A stretch of 64,000 nucleotides of DNA from Myxacorys californica WJT36-NPBG1 (GTDB taxonomy: Bacteria; Cyanobacteriota; Cyanobacteriia; Leptolyngbyales; Leptolyngbyaceae). The translations under genes and the position numbers were made by a program. The stretch's first letter is position 1, and the number at the start of each line of letters is the position of its first letter. Location: the NCBI GenBank assembly GCA_019359315.1, contig JAHHHO010000005.1, forward strand, positions 1-64,000. Direction: 5' to 3'. Positions 33,780-43,478 of this stretch are shown in pieces. The notes beneath the pieces were generated by a model that was given only the letters and a program-made list of their open reading frames with translations, was not told the DNA's origin and made no database searches.

Positions 33780-34988
33780 CTAGATGGTTCTGCTGCGCGA
33801 TGTGCCGACTGAATCAGCAAAAACCTCGCCACGCTGATTGATCAATTCTTTGTAGACCGCTTCATAACAAGATGCCATTGCCTCCCAGCTTAAGCGAGTT
33901 GCTGTGACCCGTCCAGCACTGCCGATCGATTTAGCAACGGCGCGATCGCGCTCTAACCGATTCAAGATTGCGATCATTCCATCAAGGTCATTACTGCTCT
34001 TCAACACAAATCCGTTCTCTCCGGAACAAATGAGCGTAGAGGCTCCAACAGAGGGGGCAGTGATCACGGGAATGCCACTGGCAAGCGCTTCGACAACAGC
34101 AAGCGAGAAGGGATCATAATGCGAAGGAAACGCGAATGCATCGGCTCCGCGCAAGAGAACCGGAATATCAGTTCGGTAGCCTAGAAAGTGGACGCGATCG
34201 CAGAGTTGCAACGCTTGCGCCATAGCTGGATATGGGCTTCCTTCTGTGACTCCAGCCACAACGAGATGAAGATTAGGATCGAGGTGAGGCAGCGATCGCA
34301 GTACCAAGTCCAGATTCTTGCGATTAAGCTTGATATCTCCTGCAAAAAAGATTAAAAATGCAGCATCAGACAGATTCAGTTCACGTCGCAACCGATTCTC
34401 TTCTCCGGTTTGCAGAGGACGAAATTCGTTCGGATCAACGCCATTGGGAATCACCGAGATTTTAGCGGCAGAAATTTTAGCATCCTCGACTAACGACTGT
34501 TTCACAAAGTCAGACACCGCGATCACCACCTGCGATCGGGCATAGGATCGTTGTTCCCAAACTGCATTGATTGCGGTATACAGCCATTGATAGGCGCTAG
34601 ACAGCCCGTTTGAAAGCTGTGCAGGATGATAAGCGCACTTCAACCAATTGGAATGAACGAAATGGCTCGAATTGACATCAGCTGAATAGTACGTAATACA
34701 ACCGTTGAGGTGAACAATATCGAACTCGTTGGCATGTTGATTCAGAATATAACGAGCCTTCAGCGCAAAGACCTGATTTTGCAGCAATGCACTGGGAACC
34801 CAAGCTGGAATCGGAACACGATTCCAAACGAGATTTGGTTTAGCCGCTAATTCTAAATCAACGTCGGTCGCAATCAACGTAACGCAGTGACCTTGCTGAA
34901 GCAGATAACGAACCAGTTCGTAATTTACGCGCCCTTGTCCATCCGTGTGGATTACCTTGTGCGTAACAATACAAATTTTCATCATCAC
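33780..34988 (-). CDS. glycosyltransferase, GT4 family
   Basis: The 402-residue GT-B enzyme has an N-terminal HTDGQGRVNYELVRYLLQQGHCVTLIA, PNGVDPNEFRPLQ at the donor-domain entry, FLIFFAGDIKLNRKNLDL and the catalytic PSHYDPFSLAVVEALASGIPV, where Asp replaces the first Glu of EX7E (a tolerated variant). Its start codon lies 51 bp below the GT2 gene that precedes it on the minus strand. Confidence 0.88.
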   Translation of the reverse strand: MMMKICIVTHKVIHTDGQGRVNYELVRYLLQQGHCVTLIATDVDLELAAKPNLVWNRVPIPAWVPSALLQNQVFALKARYILNQHANEFDIVHLNGCITYYSADVNSSHFVHSNWLKCAYHPAQLSNGLSSAYQWLYTAINAVWEQRSYARSQVVIAVSDFVKQSLVEDAKISAAKISVIPNGVDPNEFRPLQTGEENRLRRELNLSDAAFLIFFAGDIKLNRKNLDLVLRSLPHLDPNLHLVVAGVTEGSPYPAMAQALQLCDRVHFLGYRTDIPVLLRGADAFAFPSHYDPFSLAVVEALASGIPVITAPSVGASTLICSGENGFVLKSSNDLDGMIAILNRLERDRAVAKSIGSAGRVTATRLSWEAMASCYEAVYKELINQRGEVFADSVGTSRSRTI

Positions 34989-35039
34989 CTCTCACTGCTG
35001 TTTTAAGGAGTCCAAACGTTGAGCCAAAGTTAGAAACGC

Positions 35040-36050
35040 TCAATCAGTACTGCACGATTGCTCATCTTCTCCAAATTTGGTAGTCACGTGTGGTCGCGGC
35101 GTTTTGTGTCTCCACGTTTGCCAACCTTGCGAGCGCCCCCGATGCGATGCCAGCCATTTCTGAACCGCCAACTGCTTTTCTTGAGGCAGAAATCGCACTA
35201 ACTGCACGATCCCTCGATTGTCGCGTGTTCCGACCAAGGTCATCCACAGCCAGTAAACGAGTCGTTGCAGAACCGACAGATGATCAAGCACTACGACCAC
35301 TTCGTTATGCGCTTGATTAGACCATGCCAAGGCATTAAAGTGAGCGCGTTGATCTTCGTCAAAACGATGCGCTGGATAGTGATCGACGGCAACGGCTGGA
35401 TCATAAATCAGTTTCCAGCCGCGTCGCTTGACTGCCAAACTAAAGGCAATTTCAAAATGCACTTGTGCGCCTGTTCCTTTGAGGCGATCGTCAAAGTGTA
35501 GACTTGTGCTTCCTGCGGAAGTGGCCAGAGCGTTAATGGCGCTCTTGCGAAAACTCATGTTCACGCCTTTGAGAACGTCCACTTCGCGATCGCCGCCCAC
35601 GCCAATATGATGATTGCCAATCACCCGACCAAACCACTGCACTTGTCCCACCGTCTGAGCGGAACCGCCTTCAAGCCGCGTGCCGTGATAGACCCAATCT
35701 CGACCGCCGACACCACCAACAGAGGGATCAGCGAGATAGTGCGCCTCAATCCGCGCTAGCCAATCGGTGTGGGGCGCAGCGTCATCATCGGTGAATGCAA
35801 TAATGTCACCCGTAGCGTTGTCTAAGCCAGCATTCATAGCGGCAATTACGCCGGGAACACTGACCGTGACAGAGCGCAGGTTCAACAAACCTGTGTCAAA
35901 CGACTCTAACCATCTCCAGGTTGGGGCATCTGTATCACGCACCACCACAATCACTTCATCAACAGGACGAATTTGCTGCTTCAAGGCATTGAGGCAGCGA
36001 TTTAAATCATTCGGGCGGCGATAGCTGGGGATGATGACGCTAATAATCAT
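35040..36050 (-). CDS. glycosyltransferase, GT2 family
   Basis: The GT-A fold protein of 336 residues begins MIISVIIPSYRRPNDLNRCLNAL, has a nucleotide-binding AAMNAGLDNATGDIIAFTDDDAAPHTDWLARI (DDD metal site) and a GGRDWVYHGTRLEGGSA segment typical of inverting GT2 enzymes. A C-terminal hydrophobic stretch (LQRLVYWLWMTLVGT) could associate with the membrane. It abuts the methyltransferase gene (10 bp). Confidence 0.88.
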   Translation of the reverse strand: MIISVIIPSYRRPNDLNRCLNALKQQIRPVDEVIVVVRDTDAPTWRWLESFDTGLLNLRSVTVSVPGVIAAMNAGLDNATGDIIAFTDDDAAPHTDWLARIEAHYLADPSVGGVGGRDWVYHGTRLEGGSAQTVGQVQWFGRVIGNHHIGVGGDREVDVLKGVNMSFRKSAINALATSAGSTSLHFDDRLKGTGAQVHFEIAFSLAVKRRGWKLIYDPAVAVDHYPAHRFDEDQRAHFNALAWSNQAHNEVVVVLDHLSVLQRLVYWLWMTLVGTRDNRGIVQLVRFLPQEKQLAVQKWLASHRGRSQGWQTWRHKTPRPHVTTKFGEDEQSCSTD

Positions 36051-36060
36051 TGCTCAAATC

Positions 36061-36864
36061 TCAAGTTGGGCGAACCAATAACGTTGCCATGCCTGTTGTA
36101 ATCTTTCGACGAAATAGCCAGGGAAGAGAATTTGTCAGTTGCTCAAGTTGCTCAACCCACTTTTGCGGTAGTCGTTTCAGCAAATACTCTAATTTCAGAT
36201 GACCGTGGGTGAGTGGGTTATTGAATACTTCAATTTCAGCAACTTGTAAGCCAGCCAGGTTTGCCAGTTGATCTACTTCATCTAAATGCAGCAGAAAAAT
36301 GTGTCCATCTGCATCGGGCGCAAACTGCACAGCTTCAAATACAGAGGGATCAGCGCACTCTGAGAATTTAGGGAGCTTATTGCGGAAGTACTCGCCGTTG
36401 GGCGTTGTCATCACAATGTGACCACCAGGTTTGACTAATTGAGCGATCCTTCGCAAAAAGTCATCTGGGTGAGCAACATGTTCAATAATTTCGGCAATTA
36501 GAACCACATCAAAGCAGTGATCGAAGCCCAGTGTGAAGACATCACCTGCCGCGAAGTGCAAGGTTCCATACTCATGTTTGAGTTGAACGTATCCCGCCAG
36601 ATCATCTCGCAAATCATTCCAGGTGACATTGTATCCTGCTTCAGCAAGCAACAGACTGAAGTTTCCCTGTGCAGCTGCAACGTCTAACACTTTTGCACCT
36701 GGTTTTGCCACCTTTTGGACTAATGCTAGGGTTTGTTTGAGTCGATTTTGGTAGGCATAGGTGTGACCTCGATGGGCATCGCTACCGTACACCTCCACCA
36801 AATCAAATTTGTAGCTATACTTCCAGGTGTCAGACCAAGTTGGGTCGAATTCAACGTTTTTCAT
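36061..36864 (-). CDS. class I SAM-dependent methyltransferase
   Basis: The 267 residues contain motif I KVLDVAAAQGNFSLLLAEAG, TWNDLRDDLAGY, CFDVVLIAEIIEHVAHPDDFLRRIAQLVKPGGHIVMTTPNG and a GEYFRNKLPKF C-terminal cap, the UbiG/Methyltransf_23 type. In this setting it probably methylates a sugar residue or the non-reducing end of the glycan, which can act as a chain-termination signal; that role is inference. Confidence 0.83.
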   Translation of the reverse strand: MKNVEFDPTWSDTWKYSYKFDLVEVYGSDAHRGHTYAYQNRLKQTLALVQKVAKPGAKVLDVAAAQGNFSLLLAEAGYNVTWNDLRDDLAGYVQLKHEYGTLHFAAGDVFTLGFDHCFDVVLIAEIIEHVAHPDDFLRRIAQLVKPGGHIVMTTPNGEYFRNKLPKFSECADPSVFEAVQFAPDADGHIFLLHLDEVDQLANLAGLQVAEIEVFNNPLTHGHLKLEYLLKRLPQKWVEQLEQLTNSLPWLFRRKITTGMATLLVRPT

Positions 36865-36913
36865 AGCTCTACTCAGACTGTTACCGATATCAGGTTATCG
36901 ATGGAAACCAACT

Positions 36914-37795
36914 TTAGGTCGCTCTCAACCATTGTGATCGTTGCCATAATCGTTCAATTCGCGATCGCTTGATGATTTCGGGTAACCCATTTAGAGATCG
37001 ACGTTTCAATAAGTACAAGGTCAAGTGAACAAAGTAGACGCTGATAAATAGCAGCAGTTTTGATACATTCGGGAATAGATGTTTGTAGCGCTTGATGCCA
37101 ACGTACAGCCGAGCGGCTTCAATATAAATTTCGTAATCGGTTAGATTTCCGATACTTGGCGAAGCAAGAGTGCCTTTGAGAAAGCAAATGTTTCTCACTT
37201 GTAGTTCGGGAACACTAAGGATGCGATATCCCCGCTTTAATGCTCGTAGACACAGTTCGGCATCTTCATACCCAAAGAAAATATTCTCATCCCATTGTTC
37301 TTGATCAAAAAAAGTACGGGGAAACACTGCTGCATGAATCACCACGCTTTCGGGTGCATCTGTTGGATAGAAATATCCTCGAAAAGATAGCTTTCCAGGT
37401 AAAAGAGCTTGACCATCTAAGTCTCGGCTGATGCCCGTTAAGATCGTACAATCGCGCTCTTGACTGGGCAATTGGGCATACTGCTCTAACGCTCGTGCAA
37501 TAAAATCGGGTTCCACGCAAATATCATCATCAACAAACGCAACCAAATCTCCCTCGGTTACCGCATTCACGGCATTGTTGCGATTTCCACAAACGCCTGT
37601 GCGGGGACCTGTAATGTACCTTGTGCTTGGATAGCGTTTTACAACTTGCTCTGTTTGCTGTTGGCGTTCGGGGTCAGAAGAATCATCAGAGACAATGACC
37701 GAGCAGGGTTGAACGGTGGAATTCCATAGGGCTTCTAGACAGGCATTCAGTTCCTGGGGTCGGTTTCGGGTTGTAATACAGATTGACAGTTGCAT
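36914..37795 (-). CDS. glycosyltransferase, GT2 family
   Basis: The 293-residue protein starts MQLSICITTRNRPQELNACLEALW and shows VIVSDDSSDPERQQQT, GPRTGVCGNRNNAVNAV, and GDLVAFVDDDICVEPDFIARAL (DDD metal motif), then FFGYEDAELCLRALKRGYRI with the ED...L catalytic-base region of GT2 rhamnosyl/galactosyl-like enzymes. Its C-terminal half is hydrophobic (LLLFISVYFVHLTLYLL). It is separated from its neighbours by only short gaps. Confidence 0.88.
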   Translation of the reverse strand: MQLSICITTRNRPQELNACLEALWNSTVQPCSVIVSDDSSDPERQQQTEQVVKRYPSTRYITGPRTGVCGNRNNAVNAVTEGDLVAFVDDDICVEPDFIARALEQYAQLPSQERDCTILTGISRDLDGQALLPGKLSFRGYFYPTDAPESVVIHAAVFPRTFFDQEQWDENIFFGYEDAELCLRALKRGYRILSVPELQVRNICFLKGTLASPSIGNLTDYEIYIEAARLYVGIKRYKHLFPNVSKLLLFISVYFVHLTLYLLKRRSLNGLPEIIKRSRIERLWQRSQWLRAT

Positions 37796-37813
37796 GGGTT
37801 CGTTTTCTCCATC

Positions 37814-38752
37814 TCATGAGCCGATCAGGAATCCTGCACTCTTCGCCCAAAATCGAGCGAGGTAATTCACTCGTTCGCGCCAGTTGTAGAAGCGCCAGCT
37901 TAGAATCAGATTTGAAATCGCCACGGCTTCACTCAAATTCCACTGCTTTTTCAAGTAGTAGCGCGATCGCCGATATTGAAGATTACGCGCTAAATCGACC
38001 CGAACCGGATAACTGATGTTGTCTAAGAAGTCGTTGAGGTAGCGATTGGTCATTTCGATGCCGCTGAGCGATCGCAGTTGCTTCTCGAGCGAAACCGAAT
38101 CATCGGCATGATTGTTAGACCCATGAATCCGGTAGCTCGCCAGCACTTCATGTATCCCTTCAATTGATCCGAGAAAGGCTGTGCAGTAGACCAAACAGCC
38201 ATCGGCACAGAGCCGCCATTTCACCGCATCCATCGGCAGTACTTTTGCTAATGCACTGCGCCGATACGCGAGTCCAGATGTGGGCGGGTAGTTCCACGCA
38301 TGTCCGGTGTCGAGAACAATGTTGGCTAAATCTCCATTGGGGAGCCACTCATTACTGAGGTCATCAATTACGTTGTCATCCGCGTCAATTAGATTTAACG
38401 GATGCATGACGCCAGCAATGTTAGCGGCGCTATTAAACTTATCCACAATTCGTTGTAGTTTGTGGGGCTTCCACACATCATCAGCATCGAGAAATGCGAT
38501 AACGTCTCCGGTCGAGGCTGCAAACGCGGTATTGAATGCGGCTCCCTGTCCTTGGTTTTCTTGAAAAATCGCTTTGATGATGTCGGGTGCTTTCTGTTGG
38601 TAGTCAGTGATCACTGTGCGGCTGTCATCGGTCGAGCCATCATCGACAATTACCAGCTCGATGTTGGCATAGGTTTGGGCCAGCACCGATGAGATCGCAT
38701 CGGGCAGGTATCGAGCATAGTTGTAGTTCGAGATAATGACGGAGACTTTCAT
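37814..38752 (-). CDS. glycosyltransferase, GT2 family
   Basis: The product of 312 residues starts MKVSVIISNYNYARYLPDAISSVLAQTYANIELVIVDDGSTDDS, the canonical GT2 N-terminus, and has the FLDADDVWKPHKLQ metal motif and a C-terminal YYLKKQWNLSEAVAIS region. The ATG at 38752 is preferred over TTG 38764, which would overlap the upstream gene. It is part of the continuous minus-strand series. Substrate unknown. Confidence 0.88.
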   Translation of the reverse strand: MKVSVIISNYNYARYLPDAISSVLAQTYANIELVIVDDGSTDDSRTVITDYQQKAPDIIKAIFQENQGQGAAFNTAFAASTGDVIAFLDADDVWKPHKLQRIVDKFNSAANIAGVMHPLNLIDADDNVIDDLSNEWLPNGDLANIVLDTGHAWNYPPTSGLAYRRSALAKVLPMDAVKWRLCADGCLVYCTAFLGSIEGIHEVLASYRIHGSNNHADDSVSLEKQLRSLSGIEMTNRYLNDFLDNISYPVRVDLARNLQYRRSRYYLKKQWNLSEAVAISNLILSWRFYNWRERVNYLARFWAKSAGFLIGS

Positions 38753-38757
38753 AAAGA

Positions 38758-39930
38758 TTAGCAAGTTTCAACAGGACATTTAGCGCCCGATGGATTAGTT
38801 TCAGAGAATGCAGTCAAAAGGCTTTGCCCAAACGCGGGTCTTGAGAATAAACGATTCGCACGACTCCAAGCTGCCTGCCGTTGAGCCAATGAATTACTTC
38901 GGCTCAGTTCATGCACTTTCTGTCTAAACTCTTGGCTGGAACTCAAGGAGTAAAGCATCCCTGCATCACCGACAATCTCATCAAAGGGAGAGAGGTTGGG
39001 TGCAACAATGCTCAATCCCTGACCCATTGCTTCAACTAGAACATAGCCCCAATCATCCAGACGCGATCCAAACAAAAAGACATCCTGTTCAGCCATCACG
39101 TCTTGAAGTTGGTCACGAGGAACGCGCCCGATAAACTCTGCTGGGAAATCATTGCTACAGACCCAATGTTGAAAAGCATCACTGGCAGCACCTGCCAGAG
39201 TAAGCTTAAAGTTAGGTTGACTCTCGGCTTTGAGCGCATCAATCATCCACTTCACTCGTTTGCGGGGATCTTCTAGATTCTCAGCCGCAATCAAAAGCTT
39301 GCAGGGCGACGTACTAGAAGTCGGGATCTGATTTGGACGCACAAGCGTTCCAGGATGAACTACATGAACGCGAATATCTTGAGCCATAAGTTCGCGTTCT
39401 AGCTTATGAGAAACAGCCAACACAGCTGTGACGCTCCGGTAAGCAGACCAATCTTTTCGCCACCATCCCAAGAAGCTAAGTCCGGTACGAACCGCTTCTT
39501 TTGAAAAACTCCATCCTGTAGACGTGCCCACTTTAGCTAAGTATCCCATCAGTGAGGTTGGATATGCCCAGCCGACTACATATTGTGGAGTCGAGATCGT
39601 AGGATGTTGTAAACTTGCCATGTTCAAGAAATAGGCGGAGGGTTGAATACCTCGTTGTTGAAGATGATGGTGTAGAAGATTTAGAAAATTGCTGGGTTGA
39701 CCAGATAGGTTACTTACTTCCTGCCTAATCCTTGAGAAAAGCTGGCTGCTCGGTTGAGAATAATCTTGAGGATTAAAGCGCAAAATATCAACAGCAGGTG
39801 TTCCGGGCAGTTCGATATCTTCTGCACAGATAAGCAAGACAGGCTGGCCGAGTTCGTGTAGAGCATGGGCAGCTTCCCAACACCACGAAGCCATTCCGTT
39901 ATAATTGGCTAAGTAAGCAATCACAAACAT
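38758..39930 (-). CDS. glycosyltransferase, GT4 family
   Basis: The 390-residue GT-B protein (NYNGMASWCWEAAHALHELG near the start) has the donor-site stretch KLLIAAENLEDPRKRVKWMIDAL and the catalytic LDDWGYVLVEAMGQGLSIV with a DX7E variant. A 570-bp gap lies upstream, so transcription of the block 32.3-39.9 kb probably starts here. Confidence 0.85.
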   Translation of the reverse strand: MFVIAYLANYNGMASWCWEAAHALHELGQPVLLICAEDIELPGTPAVDILRFNPQDYSQPSSQLFSRIRQEVSNLSGQPSNFLNLLHHHLQQRGIQPSAYFLNMASLQHPTISTPQYVVGWAYPTSLMGYLAKVGTSTGWSFSKEAVRTGLSFLGWWRKDWSAYRSVTAVLAVSHKLERELMAQDIRVHVVHPGTLVRPNQIPTSSTSPCKLLIAAENLEDPRKRVKWMIDALKAESQPNFKLTLAGAASDAFQHWVCSNDFPAEFIGRVPRDQLQDVMAEQDVFLFGSRLDDWGYVLVEAMGQGLSIVAPNLSPFDEIVGDAGMLYSLSSSQEFRQKVHELSRSNSLAQRQAAWSRANRLFSRPAFGQSLLTAFSETNPSGAKCPVETC

Positions 39931-40500
39931 ATAAATTCACCATTAAACCTACTAAACTGCTTGCTTTTAAGTTTCAGATTCTCTACATAATATGGAATAT
40001 CTCTCATTCCGAACCAACCTTAAACTTCGATGATTTTAGATCTTTGGAATTTTGTCCAAATAGCGATTAGAATTGTTCTCCAAGGTTTAACCAACTTAGC
40101 TTTAGAGTATTCTTCAACCCTTACTTTGTCACATTCAAGGATGTAGTATCTGATCCTATGAGATGTTCCTGTTTTCGCCTGCTCGTTGTATCTTATCGTT
40201 CCTAAAACTTGCTGAATTGAAATTGAAGGCGAATAATTAGAAAAGTGCAGCCATAGTTCTATAGTCTAGAGCTAGATAAAAAGGCTTTACACATACTCTT
40301 ATTCAATCCCGCAGTTCGCGAGTTCAAAAGGTAAAAACCTGATGAACAATCAACTCTAGCGTGGAGTAAATCTCTTCGCGAGGCTGATATCACAATGCCA
40401 GAACATCAAATTGTGATATCAGTAGATTACTTGATCATCGAAATACTTCAACAAGCATTGCTATTGGAAATGATAGGAATTCTCCAAGCAGAATCAGGAT
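39931..40500. other. gene-free gap in the polysaccharide cluster
   Basis: This 570-bp AT-rich region has no convincing reading frame. It contains a perfect 13-bp inverted repeat (40384-40422) and probably the promoter for the gene block transcribed from 39930 downward. Confidence 0.45.
40384..40422 (-). terminator. perfect 13-bp stem-loop after the GT2 gene
   Basis: CTGATATCACAAT (40384-40396) and ATTGTGATATCAG (40410-40422) are perfect complements around a 13-nt loop. It lies 79 bp beyond the stop of the GT2 gene in transcription direction. No T-tract follows, so factor-dependent termination, RNA protection or a protein-binding palindrome are alternatives. Confidence 0.5.
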
Positions 40501-41457
40501 CTAGTGAGACAATGGTGGCGTGCTGGATAGATTATCGAGGAATTCTGTAATCTCTTGAACTGCGAGTAGTTTTCCTCGCTGACTTGCCTCATAGAAGCGG
40601 TGTTCTCTAGAATACCTTTTGAAAAGGTGATAGAACTGGCGTAGCTTTCCGCGCAATGAAGAATTAGAAGACATAGCAGACCAATTTGGGTCACCTCGCA
40701 GAAAATCTAGTACGGCGTTGGAGTAGTGTACTCCCTCAATGAGCTTGAGAAAGTAGCTTTCTTGGAGCCGTTGCGCTGGAATCAAATGCGTAAGTTTCAA
40801 TGCTGGAAACAGCCCAGTTCCCAAGTTTAGGTCGTGCGCGGTAAAAGCGAGATCGCTATCTCCGCCAGAAGTAAGCCGTTGCCCTTTTCGGTCAAGTTCG
40901 AGCCGTTTAGGATGATGAAAGACTAGCTCAGCGTATTTTTCAGCTACAAGCTTACGCACACACAATCCCGCTCCACAAGGAGTTGTTTCGTAACTATAGA
41001 GATTTGACCATTTGTTATGATCAAATTCTCGAATTGCTAAAAGAATTAAATAAGGCTGTGCCCAGTCGGGGGGCGGAACTTCAAATTCACCTTGAGTTTG
41101 TCCGCCCCAAGCTCCTACGAAAGGAAAGTTTTTACTGATTTGCAAAGCAATCTCAAGGTAGTCCGAATTTAAGACATTATCATCATCGACAAAGATCAAA
41201 ATTTCCGCTTCTGCTTCTCTAATGCCTCTCAGACGGGCAGGAGTTAGACCTAATTGCTCTTCTCGAAGACAGCGAGCTTTAGGATGCCAACTCAAATCAA
41301 TTTCGGCATTTAGAGATCGATCGCTGGCATTATCAATAATTAAAAGTTCCCAATGCTCGGTCGATAAGGTCTGATCTTTAAGCGCATTCAAAACCCTGTC
41401 AAGATAATGACGACGAGGATTATGGGTACAAGTGATAACGCTGATGGCTGGTTTCAT
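40501..41457 (-). CDS. glycosyltransferase, GT2 family
   Basis: The 318-residue GT-A protein starts MKPAISVITCTHNPRRHYLDRVLNALK, has ELLIIDNASDRSLNAEID, the metal motif ILIFVDDDNVLNSDYLEIAL, and GAGLCVRKLVAEKYAEL with GGDSDLAFTAHDL, giving a probable catalytic Asp region. C-terminal helical tail. It follows the ABC transporter gene by 133 bp in the direction of transcription. Confidence 0.87.
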   Translation of the reverse strand: MKPAISVITCTHNPRRHYLDRVLNALKDQTLSTEHWELLIIDNASDRSLNAEIDLSWHPKARCLREEQLGLTPARLRGIREAEAEILIFVDDDNVLNSDYLEIALQISKNFPFVGAWGGQTQGEFEVPPPDWAQPYLILLAIREFDHNKWSNLYSYETTPCGAGLCVRKLVAEKYAELVFHHPKRLELDRKGQRLTSGGDSDLAFTAHDLNLGTGLFPALKLTHLIPAQRLQESYFLKLIEGVHYSNAVLDFLRGDPNWSAMSSNSSLRGKLRQFYHLFKRYSREHRFYEASQRGKLLAVQEITEFLDNLSSTPPLSH

Positions 41458-41590
41458 GGAGAGTACAATGGTAATTTAGTGTAACTAGTGTCCTTTTTGA
41501 AATAGCTAGAGTGCAATTACTTCGCCCTCTATTAAGTTTGTCTTTTTCTATTTCCCATAGCAGTTCATTTAGTATCTAATTTGCTCACGC

Positions 41591-43423
41591 TCAGTGCTGA
41601 AGTTGGTGATAATTCCAAAGCTTGCCGCGTTGAACCAACAAATCCTGGTAGGTTCCCTGTTCGACGATATGCCCCTGCTCAAGGACAACAACCTTGTCGG
41701 CACGAACAATGGTAGACAGTCGATGCGCGATCGCAATCACCGTCCTTCCCACTGACAAGTCTTCCAGCGACTTCTGAATCAATTGCTCCGACACAGAATC
41801 GAGCGCACTGGTCGCTTCATCCAGAATCAAAATTTCGGGCTTGCGGAGTAGCGCACGTGCGATCGCGAGGCGCTGTCGTTGTCCGCCCGATAATCTGACC
41901 CCGCGATCGCCAAGCAGTGTATCAAATCCTTCTGGCATATCCTGAATAAATTCCAGTGCATTTGCCAATCGTGCTGCTTCTATGATCTCTGCTTCCGTTG
42001 CATTATCCGTACCGTAGGCAATATTGTTGAAAACAGTGGTATTGAAAATGAATGTATCCTGACTCACAACCGCTAACTTACGGCGCAGTGAGGTAATTTC
42101 AAACCGCCGTATATCAACGCCATCGATCAAAATTTGACCTTGGGTGGGATCATAAAATCGTGGAATCAGATCCGCTAACGTTGTTTTACCTGCGCCCGAT
42201 GCTCCAACCAGCGCCGTCATCTTGCCCTGCTCAATACTTAGGGTGATGTCACGCAGCACGAGATTAGTCGGTTCGTAGCCAAAATCAACTGCCACCAGAT
42301 CAATCGATCGCTTCAACCCCGGAAACAGAACAGACCCATTCTGAAAGTAGTCCTTGTCCTCCGATCTCAGCAGCGCCTTCACGTTGTCGGCTGCCCCCTT
42401 CATGAAACTAAGATTGGCTCTTGTACTGTTAAACTCTTGCAAAACAGGGACTAGCCGAAACAAGACAAAGAAGAACGTAAGCAGGGAGCCAACCTGTAGC
42501 GCTCCGCTTGGCACTAGAACAGTGTATCCCCACGCAATGAGTCCAATTAAGATCGTGGTTGAAAATCCCTCTCCTAGGGGTTTAACCGAGGTCATCGCCG
42601 CGACCGCTCGGCTCGATGTACTAACAATTTCACCACTGGCACGGTAATAGCGCTGTCGTTCAAAATCATTCGTCGCAAATGCCTGAACCGTGCGAATGCC
42701 ATTAATTAATTCGATCGCGATTGACGTAAACCGACCACTAGCTGCTGATACGGCAAATCCGGTTTGCCGCACCCGTTTGTTTAGGGTTGATAACGCAGTG
42801 GATAACAAACTCAGCAACAGCAACGAGATTAGCGAGAGTTGCCACGAGATCAAAAACATAGAGATCAAGTAAGTAACCGTCGCTAGTATCCGAGTTAGAA
42901 GGTACGCAATACCACCAAAAATTGATTTCAGTTGCTCAGTTTGAGTAGTAATGGTGTTGATCAATTCGCCCGAACGAGTTTTTGCAAAATAGCTCAGTTG
43001 AACCGCTTGAAGTTGCTCAAAAATCCGTTTACGCAAACGATCAAGTAGCTTTAGCTGAGTCCGTTCAACAAACACGGCCGACAAGTAGCTAAAGGCAGCC
43101 CGCATCCACGTGGTCAAAACAATCACTATCGAGATTCGATAAAGCTGACTCGTAGCCGATGAATCAGTTCCAAAAATCAAAGCGTCCAGTCCGCCCATTC
43201 CAGTCTTGGCAACTTTAGTGCCAGGAGTCGTCAGACTTTGCAAAAACGAAAGCAGTAGACCGATGCCAACCCCTTCAAGAAGCGCAGCTAGCAACGAAAA
43301 CACGATCGCCAAGATTGCAAGTTGAGGAAAGTATTTAAATTCGCGTAAGATGATGTAGTTATTCTGCCAAAATGCCGTAGGTTTTAATAGCTTGCGAAGT
43401 AAGTTAGAAAATATCAAGGACAT
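41591..43423 (-). CDS. ABC transporter, fused permease-ATPase (HepA/MsbA-like)
   Basis: The 610-residue half-transporter has six predicted TM helices in the first ~320 residues (LAILAIVFSLLAALLEGVGIGL, LSLISLLLLSLLSTALS) and a nucleotide-binding domain with Walker A GASGAGKTTLADL, signature LSGGQRQRLAIARAL, Walker B ILILDEATSALD and AIAHRLSTIV. Its similarity to lipid flippases and HepA-type exporters, and the absence of any Wzx in the cluster, suggest it translocates the lipid-linked glycan across the cytoplasmic membrane. That functional assignment is inference. Confidence 0.88.
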   Translation of the reverse strand: MSLIFSNLLRKLLKPTAFWQNNYIILREFKYFPQLAILAIVFSLLAALLEGVGIGLLLSFLQSLTTPGTKVAKTGMGGLDALIFGTDSSATSQLYRISIVIVLTTWMRAAFSYLSAVFVERTQLKLLDRLRKRIFEQLQAVQLSYFAKTRSGELINTITTQTEQLKSIFGGIAYLLTRILATVTYLISMFLISWQLSLISLLLLSLLSTALSTLNKRVRQTGFAVSAASGRFTSIAIELINGIRTVQAFATNDFERQRYYRASGEIVSTSSRAVAAMTSVKPLGEGFSTTILIGLIAWGYTVLVPSGALQVGSLLTFFFVLFRLVPVLQEFNSTRANLSFMKGAADNVKALLRSEDKDYFQNGSVLFPGLKRSIDLVAVDFGYEPTNLVLRDITLSIEQGKMTALVGASGAGKTTLADLIPRFYDPTQGQILIDGVDIRRFEITSLRRKLAVVSQDTFIFNTTVFNNIAYGTDNATEAEIIEAARLANALEFIQDMPEGFDTLLGDRGVRLSGGQRQRLAIARALLRKPEILILDEATSALDSVSEQLIQKSLEDLSVGRTVIAIAHRLSTIVRADKVVVLEQGHIVEQGTYQDLLVQRGKLWNYHQLQH

Positions 43424-43478
43424 GGGTCATACTCTAAAAGTGATCACACTGCTACGATCAGTTCTGTAGCTCTAAAGT

